The notes beneath the pieces were generated by a model. It saw only the letters and a list, made by a program, of their open reading frames with translations. It did no database searches and was not told the DNA's origin. A stretch of 64,000 bases of DNA from JBOZRQ01 sp050789255 (GTDB lineage: Bacteria > Bacillota > Sulfobacillia > Symbiobacteriales > Symbiobacteriaceae), in contig JBOZRQ010000060.1 of NCBI GenBank assembly GCA_050789255.1, forward strand, positions 124,001 through 188,000, written 5' to 3'. Within the stretch, counting starts at the first letter, position 1, and every line of letters begins with the position of its first letter. Position numbers and translations under genes: made by a program. Positions 32,091 through 40,397 of the stretch are shown piece after piece.

Positions 32091-33328
32091 ATGAGCAAGA
32101 TTATCATCGTGGGCGGTGTGGCAGGTGGGGCCACGGCCGCGGCCAGGGCCCGCCGGGTAAGTGAGACCGCCACCATCGTCGTCTTTGAGAAGGGGCCTTA
32201 TGTTTCGTTTGCGAACTGTGGATTGCCCTACTATGTCGGTCAGGAGTGATCTTGGTCGAGAAGGCGCCGAAGGTGCTGGCGCCGCTGGACCCGGAGATGG
32301 CCGCTGTGGTCCAGGGCACGATGGAGGCGATGGGGGTCGAGTGATTCTCGGCGATGGCATCACCGGGTTCGCGGGGGCGGAACGAGCCACGGCTGTTCGT
32401 CTGGAGAGCGGACGGGAGGTGGAGGGCGACCTGTTCATTCTCGGGCTCGGTGTCCGCCCCGACACACGCCTGGCGCGCGAGGTCGGCCTGGAGATCGGGG
32501 AGACCGGTGGCATTAAGGTCGACGACCGCATGCGGACCAGCGACCCGGACATTTACGCGGCCGGGGATGCCGTTGAGAGCACGAACCTGGTCACCATGCA
32601 GCCTGCCGTGATCGCTCTGGCCGGCCCCGCCAACAAGCAGGGACGGGTCGCGGGGACGAACGCAGCCGGCGGCGATCTCACCTTCCCCGGTGCGCTGGGC
32701 ACCGCCATCGTGCGCTTTGGCACTACGGTCGCGGCTGCCACGGGCGTGGGCGAGAAGACGGCCCGGCGGTTGGGGATCGATGTTCTGACTACGTACAGCC
32801 TCACCGGGCATCATGCGGATTACTATCCGGGTGCTCAGCCGCTCCTGATCAAGCTGATCGCCGACCGTGGGACGGGCAGGCTGCTCGGCGAGGATGACGG
32901 TGGAGGACCTGACCAACCTGGACCTGGCGTACGCGCCGCCCTTTGGTTCCGCAAAGGACCCAGCCATTATCGCCGGCATGGTCGCCCAGAATGCCCTTCG
33001 GGGCTTGGTGCCCCTGGTGACGCCGGCCGAGCTGGCCAGGCTTCTGGAGTCGGGCGAGGAGCTGCAGATTGTCGATGTGCGGGAGTCCTATGAGTTTGAA
33101 CTGGGCGCCCTGCCGAACGCCGTGAACATTCCGGTAGGCGAGCTGCGCACCCGGCTGGGGGAGCTGGACCGAGATCGGCCGGTCATCCTGTACGATGGGG
33201 ACGGCCACCAGGGGTACGTGGCGGCGAGAGTTCTGCTGCAGCGGGGTTTCGGGCAGGTTTTTGCCCTGACTGGCGGCTTTACGGTCTGGTCGGTCTACCA
33301 GACGCTGCGCAGTGAGGTCATGGTGTGA
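32091..33328 (+). pseudogene. CoA-disulfide reductase / rhodanese fusion, degraded
   Basis: The N-terminal FAD motif IIIVGGVAGGATAAARARR and the NCGLPYY active-site Cys are intact up to TGA 32247. About 130 residues are then missing. The sequence resumes as LVEKAPKVLAPLDPEMA in another frame at 32252, shifts again near 32340 (one base lost, giving VILGDGITGF) and runs through the ADTR-type AAGDAVES region to about 32890. There a further deletion and shift lead into the interdomain TVEDLTNLDLAYAPPF and a C-terminal rhodanese domain (IVDVRESYEFELGAL) whose expected active Cys position reads YDGDGHQG. At least four lesions make this a pseudogene of the CoADR-RHD family. Confidence 0.9.
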
Positions 33329-33333
33329 GTTGG

Positions 33334-33368
33334 GGGCACCGAGGCGCTTTGCCTTGGTGCCCATTTTG
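33334..33368 (+). terminator. Terminator after the CoA-disulfide reductase pseudogene
   Basis: GGGCACC(G)AGGC pairs with GCCT(T)GGTGCCC around GCTTT and is followed by ATTTTG. Confidence 0.8.
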
Positions 33369-33526
33369 CATGGGAGCGGCTCGCCAGGGGTTGCAGATAT
33401 GGATCGAGAGTTTCGCGTAGATATTCGGGCGTAATCTGGTGCTGGGTGCCGTGTCAGGCAGGGGAGTTGGCGCCGGCGGCGCAGAATAATGGGCGGGAAA
33501 GCTTTTGCAAAGGCAGGCGGGGTTTG

Positions 33527-34522
33527 ATGGCGGAGACAAGCTTCAGGGCGCTCGTTTTGGACCAGGTGGAAGGCAAGACCCGGGCATCGTTGCAGAGCCT
33601 GCCGGTCGGCGCCCTGCCCGAGGGCGACGTGACCGTGCGGGTGCGGTACTCGAGTATCAACTACAAGGACGGGCTGGCGATTACCGGCAAGGGCAAGATC
33701 ATCCGGAACTTCCCCGCCGTGCCGGGCATTGACTTTGCCGGCGAGGTGGTGGAGTCCCGGTCGGCGGCCTACAAGCCCGGGGACCAAGTCGTCCTGACCG
33801 GTTGGGGCGTGGGCGAGCGTTACTGGGGCGGCCTCGCCCAGATGGCCCGGGTGAAAAGCGAGTGGCTGGTGCCCCTGCCGGAGGGGCTGTCGGCCCAGCA
33901 GAGCATGGCGATCGGCACGGCGGGCCTGACCGCGATGCTGTGCGTGATGGCGCTGGAGGAGCACGGGGTCCCGAAGGAGCGCGAGGTGCTGGTGACGGGC
34001 GCCGCCGGGGGCGTGGGCTCCTATGCGGTGGCGCTGCTGACCCGGCTGGGTTATAAGGTTGCGGCCTCTACGGGGCGCCCGGAGCAGCACGAATACCTGC
34101 GGTCGCTGGGCGCCACTGCCCTGGTCGACCGGGAAAGCCTGGCCAAGGGCTCGGAGCGGCCGCTGGAGTCGGAGCGGTGGGGCGGCGCCGTGGACACCGT
34201 GGGCGGGAGCACGCTGGCGACGGTGCTCAAGGCGATGGCCTACGGCACCAGCGTGGCTGCCTGCGGCCTGGTCGGCGGCAACGAACTGAACACCACGGTC
34301 TTCCCGTTCATCCTGCGCGGGGTGAACCTGCTGGGGGTTGACTCGGTGATGTGCCCGACCGCCCGGCGGGTGGCGGCCTGGCAGCGGCTGGCCCGGGAGC
34401 TGCCGGCCGACGTGATCGCGGCGATGTCGACCACGGTCGGCCTGGAGGAGGCGCCGGCGGTCGCTGAGGCGATCACCCGGGGCCAGGTGCGGGGCCGTAT
34501 CGTGGTGGATGTGGACAGGTAG
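33527..34522 (+). CDS. acuI: Acrylyl-CoA reductase-type MDR oxidoreductase (AcuI/YhdH family)
   Basis: A 331-aa zinc-free medium-chain dehydrogenase. It starts at ATG 33527, with GGCGGGG upstream. Family features: FRALVLDQVEGKTRASLQ at the start, SSINYKDGLAITGKGKI, PGIDFAGEV, then GTAGLTAMLCVMALE and the NADPH-binding VTGAAGGVGSYAVALL. The C-terminal GVNLLGVDSVMCPTARR is typical of AcuI/YhdH. It reduces acryloyl-CoA or related enoyl-CoA using NADPH. It stands alone between two terminators. The symbol is given by family resemblance. Confidence 0.88.
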   Translation: MAETSFRALVLDQVEGKTRASLQSLPVGALPEGDVTVRVRYSSINYKDGLAITGKGKIIRNFPAVPGIDFAGEVVESRSAAYKPGDQVVLTGWGVGERYWGGLAQMARVKSEWLVPLPEGLSAQQSMAIGTAGLTAMLCVMALEEHGVPKEREVLVTGAAGGVGSYAVALLTRLGYKVAASTGRPEQHEYLRSLGATALVDRESLAKGSERPLESERWGGAVDTVGGSTLATVLKAMAYGTSVAACGLVGGNELNTTVFPFILRGVNLLGVDSVMCPTARRVAAWQRLARELPADVIAAMSTTVGLEEAPAVAEAITRGQVRGRIVVDVDR

Positions 34523-34541
34523 CGGCGAGCGCGACGAGGCC

Positions 34542-34847
34542 GCTGACAAACGGGTGATGGCGGCGAATGGTGCATCCACCATGCAAGGTGGTGCAGAAGG
34601 GTAAGCCCGACGCATCCATCGGCGACCTGCCGAGCGCCACCCGGTGGAGACGTACCCGAGGAGGAGTTGACAGGACGTCAACTCCGACCTGCTCAACGGG
34701 CCGCCTGCGTGCACGGATGCACGTCAGGCGGCCCCGTCTCCATCGGGTGGCGCGCCATTCGTGCTCCGGAGCCGAAAGGGCGACGGCGCCCTTATGCGCC
34801 GACTTGCATGCACATGCACCATCTGCCGACAGACCCGGTTTGTCAGC
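34542..34847. mobile_element. 306-bp foldback MITE-like element with 11-bp target duplication
   Basis: The ends are GCTGACAAAC (34542-34551) and its complement GTTTGTCAGC (34838-34847), extended by GGGT/ACCC after a one-base bulge. The element is flanked by identical GCGACGAGGCC copies at 34531-34541 and 34848-34858. Inside, paired arms continue inward: ATGGTGCAT (34567) with ATGCACCAT (34814), CATGCAA (34580) with TTGCATG (34804), and 17 bases at 34636-34652 with 34735-34751. The centre has two hairpins, 34663-34685 and 34698-34734. No ORF of its own is evident. It separates acuI from the terminator at 34853. Confidence 0.8.
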
Positions 34848-34852
34848 GCGAC

Positions 34853-34885
34853 GAGGCCCTGACCGTGAGAAGCGGTCAGGGCCTC
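34853..34885. terminator. Bidirectional terminator
   Basis: GAGGCCCTGACC pairs perfectly with GGTCAGGGCCTC around GTGAGAAGC. It lies between the convergent acuI-type gene and the oxidoreductase that ends at 34889. The element at 34542-34847 appears inserted just before it. Confidence 0.85.
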
Positions 34886-34888
34886 TTG

Positions 34889-35869
34889 CTATGCCAGCTC
34901 GGCGAGGGCGACCCGGCGGCCCTCGGCGGCGCTGAGCCGGGCGGCGAGGAGGGCCAGGGAGATCTCCCGGGTCTCGGCGAGGGGGACGGGCGGGGCGCCG
35001 GTCTCGAACATGGTGAGCATGGCCCGGACCAGGCCGTTGTAGCCCCAGTCGGCGGTGGGCTCGGCTGTGCCGAAGGCGGCGCCCTGCAGGCTCTGGACGC
35101 CCCAGGACGGCGCCTGGGCCCGCAGCGAGCCCTCGGTGCCGTACACGGTCAGCTCGTAGCTGCCGGGGTGGGTGGCGCAGACCACCTGGACGGTGGCGAC
35201 CCGGCCATCGGCCCACTGCAGCGAGATCATCGCCATGTCCTCCGACTGGGAGGCCTTGAGGTGGACCTTGCCGCTGTGGCAGGAGACCGAGGCGATGCCG
35301 GGACCCAGGGCCGCGACCAGGGGCTCGAGCCCATGGATGCCCATGTTGATGATCGAGCCGCCGCCCAGGTGGGGCTCGTCCTGCCAGGTGTTGCCGGGCC
35401 TCAGGTAGCCCTCGATGGTGTGGCAGACCGTGGCCGTACCGCCCAGGACGGTGCCGAGGCGCCCGGCCTTCAGGTGGGCCATGAGGTCGACGTAGTCCCG
35501 GGCGAAGCGGAGCGAGGAGGAGGAGAAGAGCGGGGCGCCGGTGCGGGCGGCGGCGGCGCAGAGCAGCTCCAGGTCGGCCTTGCTGATGGCGAAGGGTTTG
35601 TCCACAAACGTGGGGATTCCCGCCTCCAGGAAGGGCAGGGCGGTCTTGCCATGGTCGGCGCTGATGCAGGTGATGATCGCACCGTCCGGGCGCCGCGCGG
35701 CGGCAGCGGCAACGCTTGAGACGACCTCGCAGCCGAACTTGGCGGCGAAGGCGGCGGCCTTGTGGAGGTCGTAGTCCCAGACGGAGTCGATGGTGGCGCC
35801 GTAGCTGCGGGCAATCGTCGAGAAGGCCTCGGGGTGGGACAGCGACAGGCCGGCGACTGCAATCCTCAC
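34889..35869 (-). CDS. Gfo/Idh/MocA family oxidoreductase
   Basis: A 326-aa NAD(P)-dependent sugar oxidoreductase. GTG 35869 was chosen because AAGGAGAGG precedes it; the frame is open further upstream across the promoter. The Rossmann start is RIAVAGLSLSHPEAF, a variant of the usual GxGxxG. The family's DKPFAISKADLE carries the conserved Lys of the (E/D)KP motif, and HLGGGSIINMGIHGLEPLVA matches the GGG...D/N..H motif. It is divergently transcribed from the catabolic operon and shares its regulatory region, so it probably acts on a sugar or sugar acid of the same pathway. Confidence 0.88.
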   Translation of the reverse strand: MRIAVAGLSLSHPEAFSTIARSYGATIDSVWDYDLHKAAAFAAKFGCEVVSSVAAAAARRPDGAIITCISADHGKTALPFLEAGIPTFVDKPFAISKADLELLCAAAARTGAPLFSSSSLRFARDYVDLMAHLKAGRLGTVLGGTATVCHTIEGYLRPGNTWQDEPHLGGGSIINMGIHGLEPLVAALGPGIASVSCHSGKVHLKASQSEDMAMISLQWADGRVATVQVVCATHPGSYELTVYGTEGSLRAQAPSWGVQSLQGAAFGTAEPTADWGYNGLVRAMLTMFETGAPPVPLAETREISLALLAARLSAAEGRRVALAELA

Positions 35870-35884
35870 GGCAGTCCTCTCCTT

Positions 35885-35987
35885 GTATGAACTTGTGTGC
35901 CCTAAGTATTGGGCGGATGTGAAATAGCTGTCAATGCTCATTGACGAAAATAGATCAATCATGCTACGGTACATACAAGTTACATAC
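35885..35987. promoter_or_regulatory. Divergent promoters with paired GTATG-type operators
   Basis: Leftward: TTGACA (minus strand, 35934-35929), 18 bases, AATACT (35910-35905). Rightward: TTGACG (35941-35946), 18 bases, TACGGT (35965-35970). Each predicted start point is covered by a related repeat: GTATGAACTTGTGTG at 35885-35899 and, in opposite orientation, GTATGTAACTTGTATG at 35987-35972. The second is identical to a site at 42375-42390. A repressor bound at the start points would silence both transcripts; the GntR regulator at 56.8 kb is the likely protein. Confidence 0.65.
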
Positions 35988-36011
35988 AGGTTCGGCGAGG
36001 GTGGTGTTGCC

Positions 36012-37145
36012 GTGGAGGTCAGGTTGTTGGATCTGAGTCCGTCCTATGCGATGCTGCCCTTTGTCGCGCCCCTGAAGATCGGCTCCGGTGTGATCCGATC
36101 GGCGGCCTGCCTCACGGTGACCGCCCGGGTCCAGACCCGGGACGGGCGGGAGGGAACGGGCCGCGGAGCGATCCTGCTCAGCCACGTCTGGGCGTGGCCC
36201 GGCCCAGGGGAGCCCGCCGAGAAGGAGCTCGCCATGCAGCGGTCGGCTGAGGAGCACCTGGGCCGGCTGCTGGCGGATGGGGGCTACCGCACCCCGCTTC
36301 AGTGGTACACCTCGGTCCCGCCGCCCACCGGAGTCCCGCCGTTGGCCGCCGCTGTGGCGGCATCTCCTGCGGACGCCGCGATCCATGACGCCCTGGGGAA
36401 GGCGGTGGGGGCTTGCAGCTATGACCTGCTCCCGGCGCACATCACAAGGCACCTGCAACCCAGGGCGCCGCATGTGAGCGTGATGCACACAGTCGGCCTT
36501 CTCGACCCGCTGGAAAGCCTTTCCGCCCCGATCCTCACCGAGGGAATCCGGGGCTTCAAGATCAAGCTCGGCGGCGACCCTGCCGCCGACGCAGCCCGCA
36601 CCACCGATGTGTTCCGCTACGCCACGGCGCTTTCTGGCCCCGTGGTGCTCAGCGTCGATGGCAACGAGTCTTACGCTGGCGCCAATGCCGTGACCGAGTA
36701 CCTGCACCGCCTGCCAGCAGACGTACTGGACGCCGTCGCCTTCGTCGAGCAACCCGTGCCCCGGCACAGCCGGGAGTCGATGGCGGGGCCGGCGAGCCTA
36801 AAGCCCGTCCTCGCCGACGAGGGCTGGTCCCGGCCCGAGGAGCTCGATGTGCTCCTGGACCTGGGCTGGTCGGGCGCCGTGCTCAAGACCTGCAAGGGGC
36901 ACTCTGCCTCACTCCTCGCCATGGCGCGCCTGGTGGAAAAGGGATGCCCGTACGCCATCCAGGACCTGACCAACCCCGGCATCGCCCTGCTCCACTCCCT
37001 GGGGCTGGCCGCCCGGTGCTCCCCCCTGGGAGGGCTGGAGGCCAACGCCCGCCAGTATCTGCCTGCCCACCATCCGCCTGGCTTTCCCGTCCAGGACGGA
37101 AAGCTTACCGCTTCCAACCTGGGGCCGGTCGGGCTTGGTTACTAA
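36012..37145 (+). CDS. Enolase-superfamily enzyme 1 (mandelate racemase / muconate lactonising type)
   Basis: A 377-aa protein. GTG 36012 has GAGGGTGG at seven bases. The C-terminal barrel carries the superfamily residues: KxK at 183-185 (GFKIKLG), metal ligands Asp216 (SVDGNE), Glu246 (FVEQP) and Asp269/Glu270 (LADEG), and Lys292 (VLKTCKG) on the other face. These support abstraction of a proton alpha to a carboxylate. The N-terminal capping domain is divergent and Pro-rich, so the substrate cannot be named. It is the first gene of the catabolic operon. Confidence 0.8.
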   Translation: MEVRLLDLSPSYAMLPFVAPLKIGSGVIRSAACLTVTARVQTRDGREGTGRGAILLSHVWAWPGPGEPAEKELAMQRSAEEHLGRLLADGGYRTPLQWYTSVPPPTGVPPLAAAVAASPADAAIHDALGKAVGACSYDLLPAHITRHLQPRAPHVSVMHTVGLLDPLESLSAPILTEGIRGFKIKLGGDPAADAARTTDVFRYATALSGPVVLSVDGNESYAGANAVTEYLHRLPADVLDAVAFVEQPVPRHSRESMAGPASLKPVLADEGWSRPEELDVLLDLGWSGAVLKTCKGHSASLLAMARLVEKGCPYAIQDLTNPGIALLHSLGLAARCSPLGGLEANARQYLPAHHPPGFPVQDGKLTASNLGPVGLGY

Positions 37146-37161
37146 ACAAGGAGGTCACGCC

Positions 37162-38088
37162 ATGCTTCGCACCCAGTGGGCCCATCGCCTGGAGGGCGCC
37201 CTGTTCCCCGCCGTGCCCGTCCCGTTTACCGCGGACCGCAGGATCGATATCCAGGCTCAGGAGGCTTACGTTGCGCACATGGCCCGGCAGCCCATCACCG
37301 GGGTGGCGGTCTGGGCGCACACAGGCCGTGGCCTGATGCTCACGCCCAGGGAGCGGCGCGAGGTGCTCCGCTCGTGGCGGGCCGGGTTGCCGGAGGGCGC
37401 TGCGATCGTCGCCGGCGCCGGCGGCCCGGATGCTGTCGCCATGGCGGAGGCTGCGCTCAGCGACGGCGCCGACCTGATCATGGCCTACGCACCGTCCTGG
37501 CTGCGGGAGAAGCCCGAGGCCGAGATCGTGCGCTACCACAAGGAGCTGGCCGCGCTCGGCGCCCCCATGGTGCTCTTCTACCTGTACGAGGCGGCGGGCG
37601 GCATCAGCTACAGCCCGGCCGTGCTCGACGAGCTGATGGCGATCCCGAACGTGGTGGCCATCAAAATGGCGACGCTGGATTCGGTGATGACCTACCAGGA
37701 CGTGGCGGGCCAGATCCGCAGGGCCCACCCTGATGTGACGCTGATTACCGGCGAGGACCGCTTCCTGGGATACTCGCTGATGTGCGGGGCGCGCGGCGCC
37801 CTGATCGGCATGGGCGCCGCCTGCACGGGGATGCAGGCCCAGCTGATCTCCAGCTATCTGCAGGGTGACTACCACCGCTTCATGGAGTTGAACCGCAAGG
37901 TGGACGCCTACGCCCAGGTCACCTTCGTGCGGCCCATGGAGGGCTACATCCAGAAGATGCTCGTCAGCCTGGCGCTGCAGGGCGTCATCCCGATGGAGTC
38001 GACCTGCGACCCCTGGGGCCCCGGCATGACCGCAGATGAATTTGAGAGTCTCAAGCGGGTGATGCGTGAGATTGGGGAGGTGGAGTAG
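37162..38088 (+). CDS. Dihydrodipicolinate synthase / N-acetylneuraminate lyase family aldolase
   Basis: A 308-aa TIM-barrel aldolase from ATG 37162 behind AAGGAGGT. The Schiff-base Lys is Lys168 in VVAIKMA, and the Tyr of the proton relay is in the VLFYLYEAAGG strand (Tyr140 or Tyr142). GALFPAVPVPFTADRRID matches the family N-terminus, but the usual GTTGE phosphate/carboxylate loop reads AHTGRG, so the substrate differs from that of lysine synthesis. It probably cleaves a 2-keto-3-deoxy sugar acid or similar made by the neighbouring enzymes. Its stop abuts the next start. Confidence 0.85.
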   Translation: MLRTQWAHRLEGALFPAVPVPFTADRRIDIQAQEAYVAHMARQPITGVAVWAHTGRGLMLTPRERREVLRSWRAGLPEGAAIVAGAGGPDAVAMAEAALSDGADLIMAYAPSWLREKPEAEIVRYHKELAALGAPMVLFYLYEAAGGISYSPAVLDELMAIPNVVAIKMATLDSVMTYQDVAGQIRRAHPDVTLITGEDRFLGYSLMCGARGALIGMGAACTGMQAQLISSYLQGDYHRFMELNRKVDAYAQVTFVRPMEGYIQKMLVSLALQGVIPMESTCDPWGPGMTADEFESLKRVMREIGEVE

Positions 38089-39288
38089 TTGCGGCTGCCC
38101 CTGGTACATGGACTGAGCGGCGACGTGCTCCGCAAGGTGGAGGAGGACTGGGAGCGCCCGCTGCCGGCGGACCCCCGGGCCTATGTGGCCGAGCGCTACG
38201 GCCTGGATATCACCGGGCGCTACGGCGGCCGGGAGATCAAGAATCCCTTCGGCAAGGCCAGCGGCCAGCTGTCGCTGCACATCAAGCAGGTGCAGGCCGA
38301 TGCGGAGGCCGGCCTGGGCTTTGTGGTGCTGAAGACCGCCATCGCCCAGGATGAGCATGGCGATCAGGCCATGAAGGAGTGGGCGATCAAGGAGACCCGG
38401 ATGCTGGTGGAGCCGATCGCCGGCAAGTCCACCGGGCGCCTGGGCTGGACCGTGACCTGGAAGGGCCGGGGCTGGCACGAGTCCTTCGACGCCTACCTGA
38501 ACTTCACCCGGGAGGCCCTGGGCGTGGGCGCCGGGGCGGGGATGGTGGTGGCGCCCTCGATCAAGTATCACCTGCCGGGTCCGGGCGAGACCGCCTGGAA
38601 GCGCGGCGAGTACTCCTACACCACGCAGGCGCTGCACCGGGTCTGGCAGGAGGCGGGCGCCGAAGGGCCGCTCTTGCTGGAGAAGGATTTCAGCCCGACT
38701 CTGGCCGGCGATGACCGCTCCAGCCAGAAGGCCCGGATCGTGGAGTGGCTGGAGACGGTGCCCCGGCTGATCCGGGAGGCGTTGCCGGGCCACGAGGTCA
38801 CCCTCGGCATGAAGGTGATGAACGCCATGTTCGAGGACGCCTTCCAGCTCGACCTGTTGCAGGCGGCTGCCCCGGGCGCCGACTTCCTGGTCCTCTTCAA
38901 CCGGCTCTTCGACCCCGCGAAGGAGTTCGAGGGCAAGGTGGGGGTGGCCTACGGCGGCCCCGACCTGTCGGCCCGGAACCTGCGGGTGCTCGCCGCCGCC
39001 CGGGAGGCGGGGATGGCGCTCAAGCCCATTTCCGGTACGGGCGATGTCTGCTCCGGGAAGATGGCGGTCGAGTACGCCCTGCTGGGCGCCGAGTCGCTGC
39101 AGATGCACACCTTCTTCCAGCTGCCCGACCAGTACTACGGCTGCCGCACCGGCAGTAAGAGCGCCCGCGCACTGCACCAGCTGCTGTTCCATCCCGTCGA
39201 GGGATTGATCCCCTGGATGCTCTTCCTGCGTGAGCGGACGGGCGTCAGCCGGTTCCTGGAGCTGCAAACCCTGCCTCAGGAGGCGTAG
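38089..39288 (+). CDS. Dihydroorotate-dehydrogenase-like flavoprotein
   Basis: A 399-aa protein from TTG 38089 directly after the previous stop, with GGGGAGGTGG upstream. The segments EIKNPFGKASGQLS, AEAGLGFVVLKTAI, DFLVLFNRLFDPAKEFEG and KPISGTGDVCSGKMAVEYAL (plus ALLGAESLQMHT) follow the layout of class I DHOD-type FMN TIM barrels. The pyrimidine-specific substrate loop is not recognisable, and about 80 extra residues are inserted. Within a sugar-acid operon it may reduce or oxidise a pathway intermediate. It is not likely to serve pyrimidine synthesis. Confidence 0.7.
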   Translation: MRLPLVHGLSGDVLRKVEEDWERPLPADPRAYVAERYGLDITGRYGGREIKNPFGKASGQLSLHIKQVQADAEAGLGFVVLKTAIAQDEHGDQAMKEWAIKETRMLVEPIAGKSTGRLGWTVTWKGRGWHESFDAYLNFTREALGVGAGAGMVVAPSIKYHLPGPGETAWKRGEYSYTTQALHRVWQEAGAEGPLLLEKDFSPTLAGDDRSSQKARIVEWLETVPRLIREALPGHEVTLGMKVMNAMFEDAFQLDLLQAAAPGADFLVLFNRLFDPAKEFEGKVGVAYGGPDLSARNLRVLAAAREAGMALKPISGTGDVCSGKMAVEYALLGAESLQMHTFFQLPDQYYGCRTGSKSARALHQLLFHPVEGLIPWMLFLRERTGVSRFLELQTLPQEA

Positions 39289-39294
39289 GTCATC

Positions 39295-40395
39295 ATGAAG
39301 ATCACCAAGATCGAGGCCATTCCCGTCGAGATCCCGTACAAGAAGCCCTTTGTCATCAACGGCGGCGCCAGCCACGTCGGCGACCATGTCCTGACCCGGG
39401 TTCACACCGACGAGGGCATCATCGGCTACGGCGAGGGCGCCCCGATGGTCACCTACTCGGACGAGACCCAGAAGGATATTCTCAACGGGGTGCTCGACTA
39501 CCTGGCCCCCACCGTGACCGGCATGGACCCCTTTGATCTGGAGGAGATGTACAAGCGGATGGATGCCGTGCTGCCGGGCCATCACTTCGCTAAAGCGGCG
39601 ATCGACCTGGCCTGCTACGACATCATGGGCAAGAAGACCGGGCTGCCGGCCTACCGGCTGCTGGGCGGCAAGGTGCGGGACCGGATTCCCCTGGCCTGGG
39701 TGGTCGGCATTGGCAGCATCGACGAGATGGTGACCGAGGCGGTCAGCTACGTCAGCAAGTACGGCTTCAAGACCGTCAAGCTCAAGATCGGCAGGGAGCC
39801 GCGCAAGGACCTCGATGTGGTTCGTGAGGTCCGGGCGGCCCTGGGGCCGGACGTGAAGATTCGGGTGGACGCCAACCAGGGCTACGACGTGGCGACGGCC
39901 ATCAGCACGCTCCGGAAGATGGAGCAGTTCGACCTGGAGCTGGTGGAGCAGCCGGTGGCCAAGTGGAACATCCTCGGCATGGCCCAGGTGGCCGAGGCGC
40001 TGGACGTGCCGATCGAGGCGGACGAGGCGATGTTCGGCTACCATGACGCCATGACGCTGATCCGCCTGAAGGCGTGCGATGTGATCAACATCAAGATCAT
40101 GAAGCCCTGCGGGCTCTACGGCTCCAAGAAGGTGGCGGCGGTGGCCGAAGCGGCGGGCGTCACCTGCCTGGTGGGCTCGATGGTGGAGTTCGGACCCGGC
40201 ACCGCGGCGGGCCTGCACTTTGCGGCCGCCAACAGCGTGGTGGCCCACGCCTGCGAGCAGGTGGGCGGCTTCCTCTTCGCCGGCGATATCGTGGAGGAGG
40301 ACTTCGGCCTCTCCGCCGTGGTGGACGGTTGCCTGCCGGTGCCCGAGAAGCCGGGCCTTGGGGTGACGCTCAAGCCCGAGTACCTGGCGAAGTGA
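39295..40395 (+). CDS. Enolase-superfamily enzyme 2 (muconate lactonising type)
   Basis: A 366-aa protein with a complete MLE-type set: KxK at 162-164 (VKLKIG), Asp192 (RVDANQ), Glu218 (LVEQP), Asp243 (EADEA), Lys267 (NIKIMK). The N-terminal capping domain is well preserved (KITKIEAIPVEIPYKKPF, then GYGEGAP). This is the MLE/dipeptide-epimerase subgroup, different from enzyme 1. It may cycloisomerise, epimerise or dehydrate a sugar-acid derivative. It is tightly packed between the DHOD-like and propeller genes. Confidence 0.85.
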   Translation: MKITKIEAIPVEIPYKKPFVINGGASHVGDHVLTRVHTDEGIIGYGEGAPMVTYSDETQKDILNGVLDYLAPTVTGMDPFDLEEMYKRMDAVLPGHHFAKAAIDLACYDIMGKKTGLPAYRLLGGKVRDRIPLAWVVGIGSIDEMVTEAVSYVSKYGFKTVKLKIGREPRKDLDVVREVRAALGPDVKIRVDANQGYDVATAISTLRKMEQFDLELVEQPVAKWNILGMAQVAEALDVPIEADEAMFGYHDAMTLIRLKACDVINIKIMKPCGLYGSKKVAAVAEAAGVTCLVGSMVEFGPGTAAGLHFAAANSVVAHACEQVGGFLFAGDIVEEDFGLSAVVDGCLPVPEKPGLGVTLKPEYLAK

Positions 40396-40397
40396 CC

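Noticed and set aside
33446..33526. An extended N-terminus of the acrylyl-CoA reductase-type protein
   Set aside because: The extra residues are unlike the family, and ATG 33527 gives the normal length.
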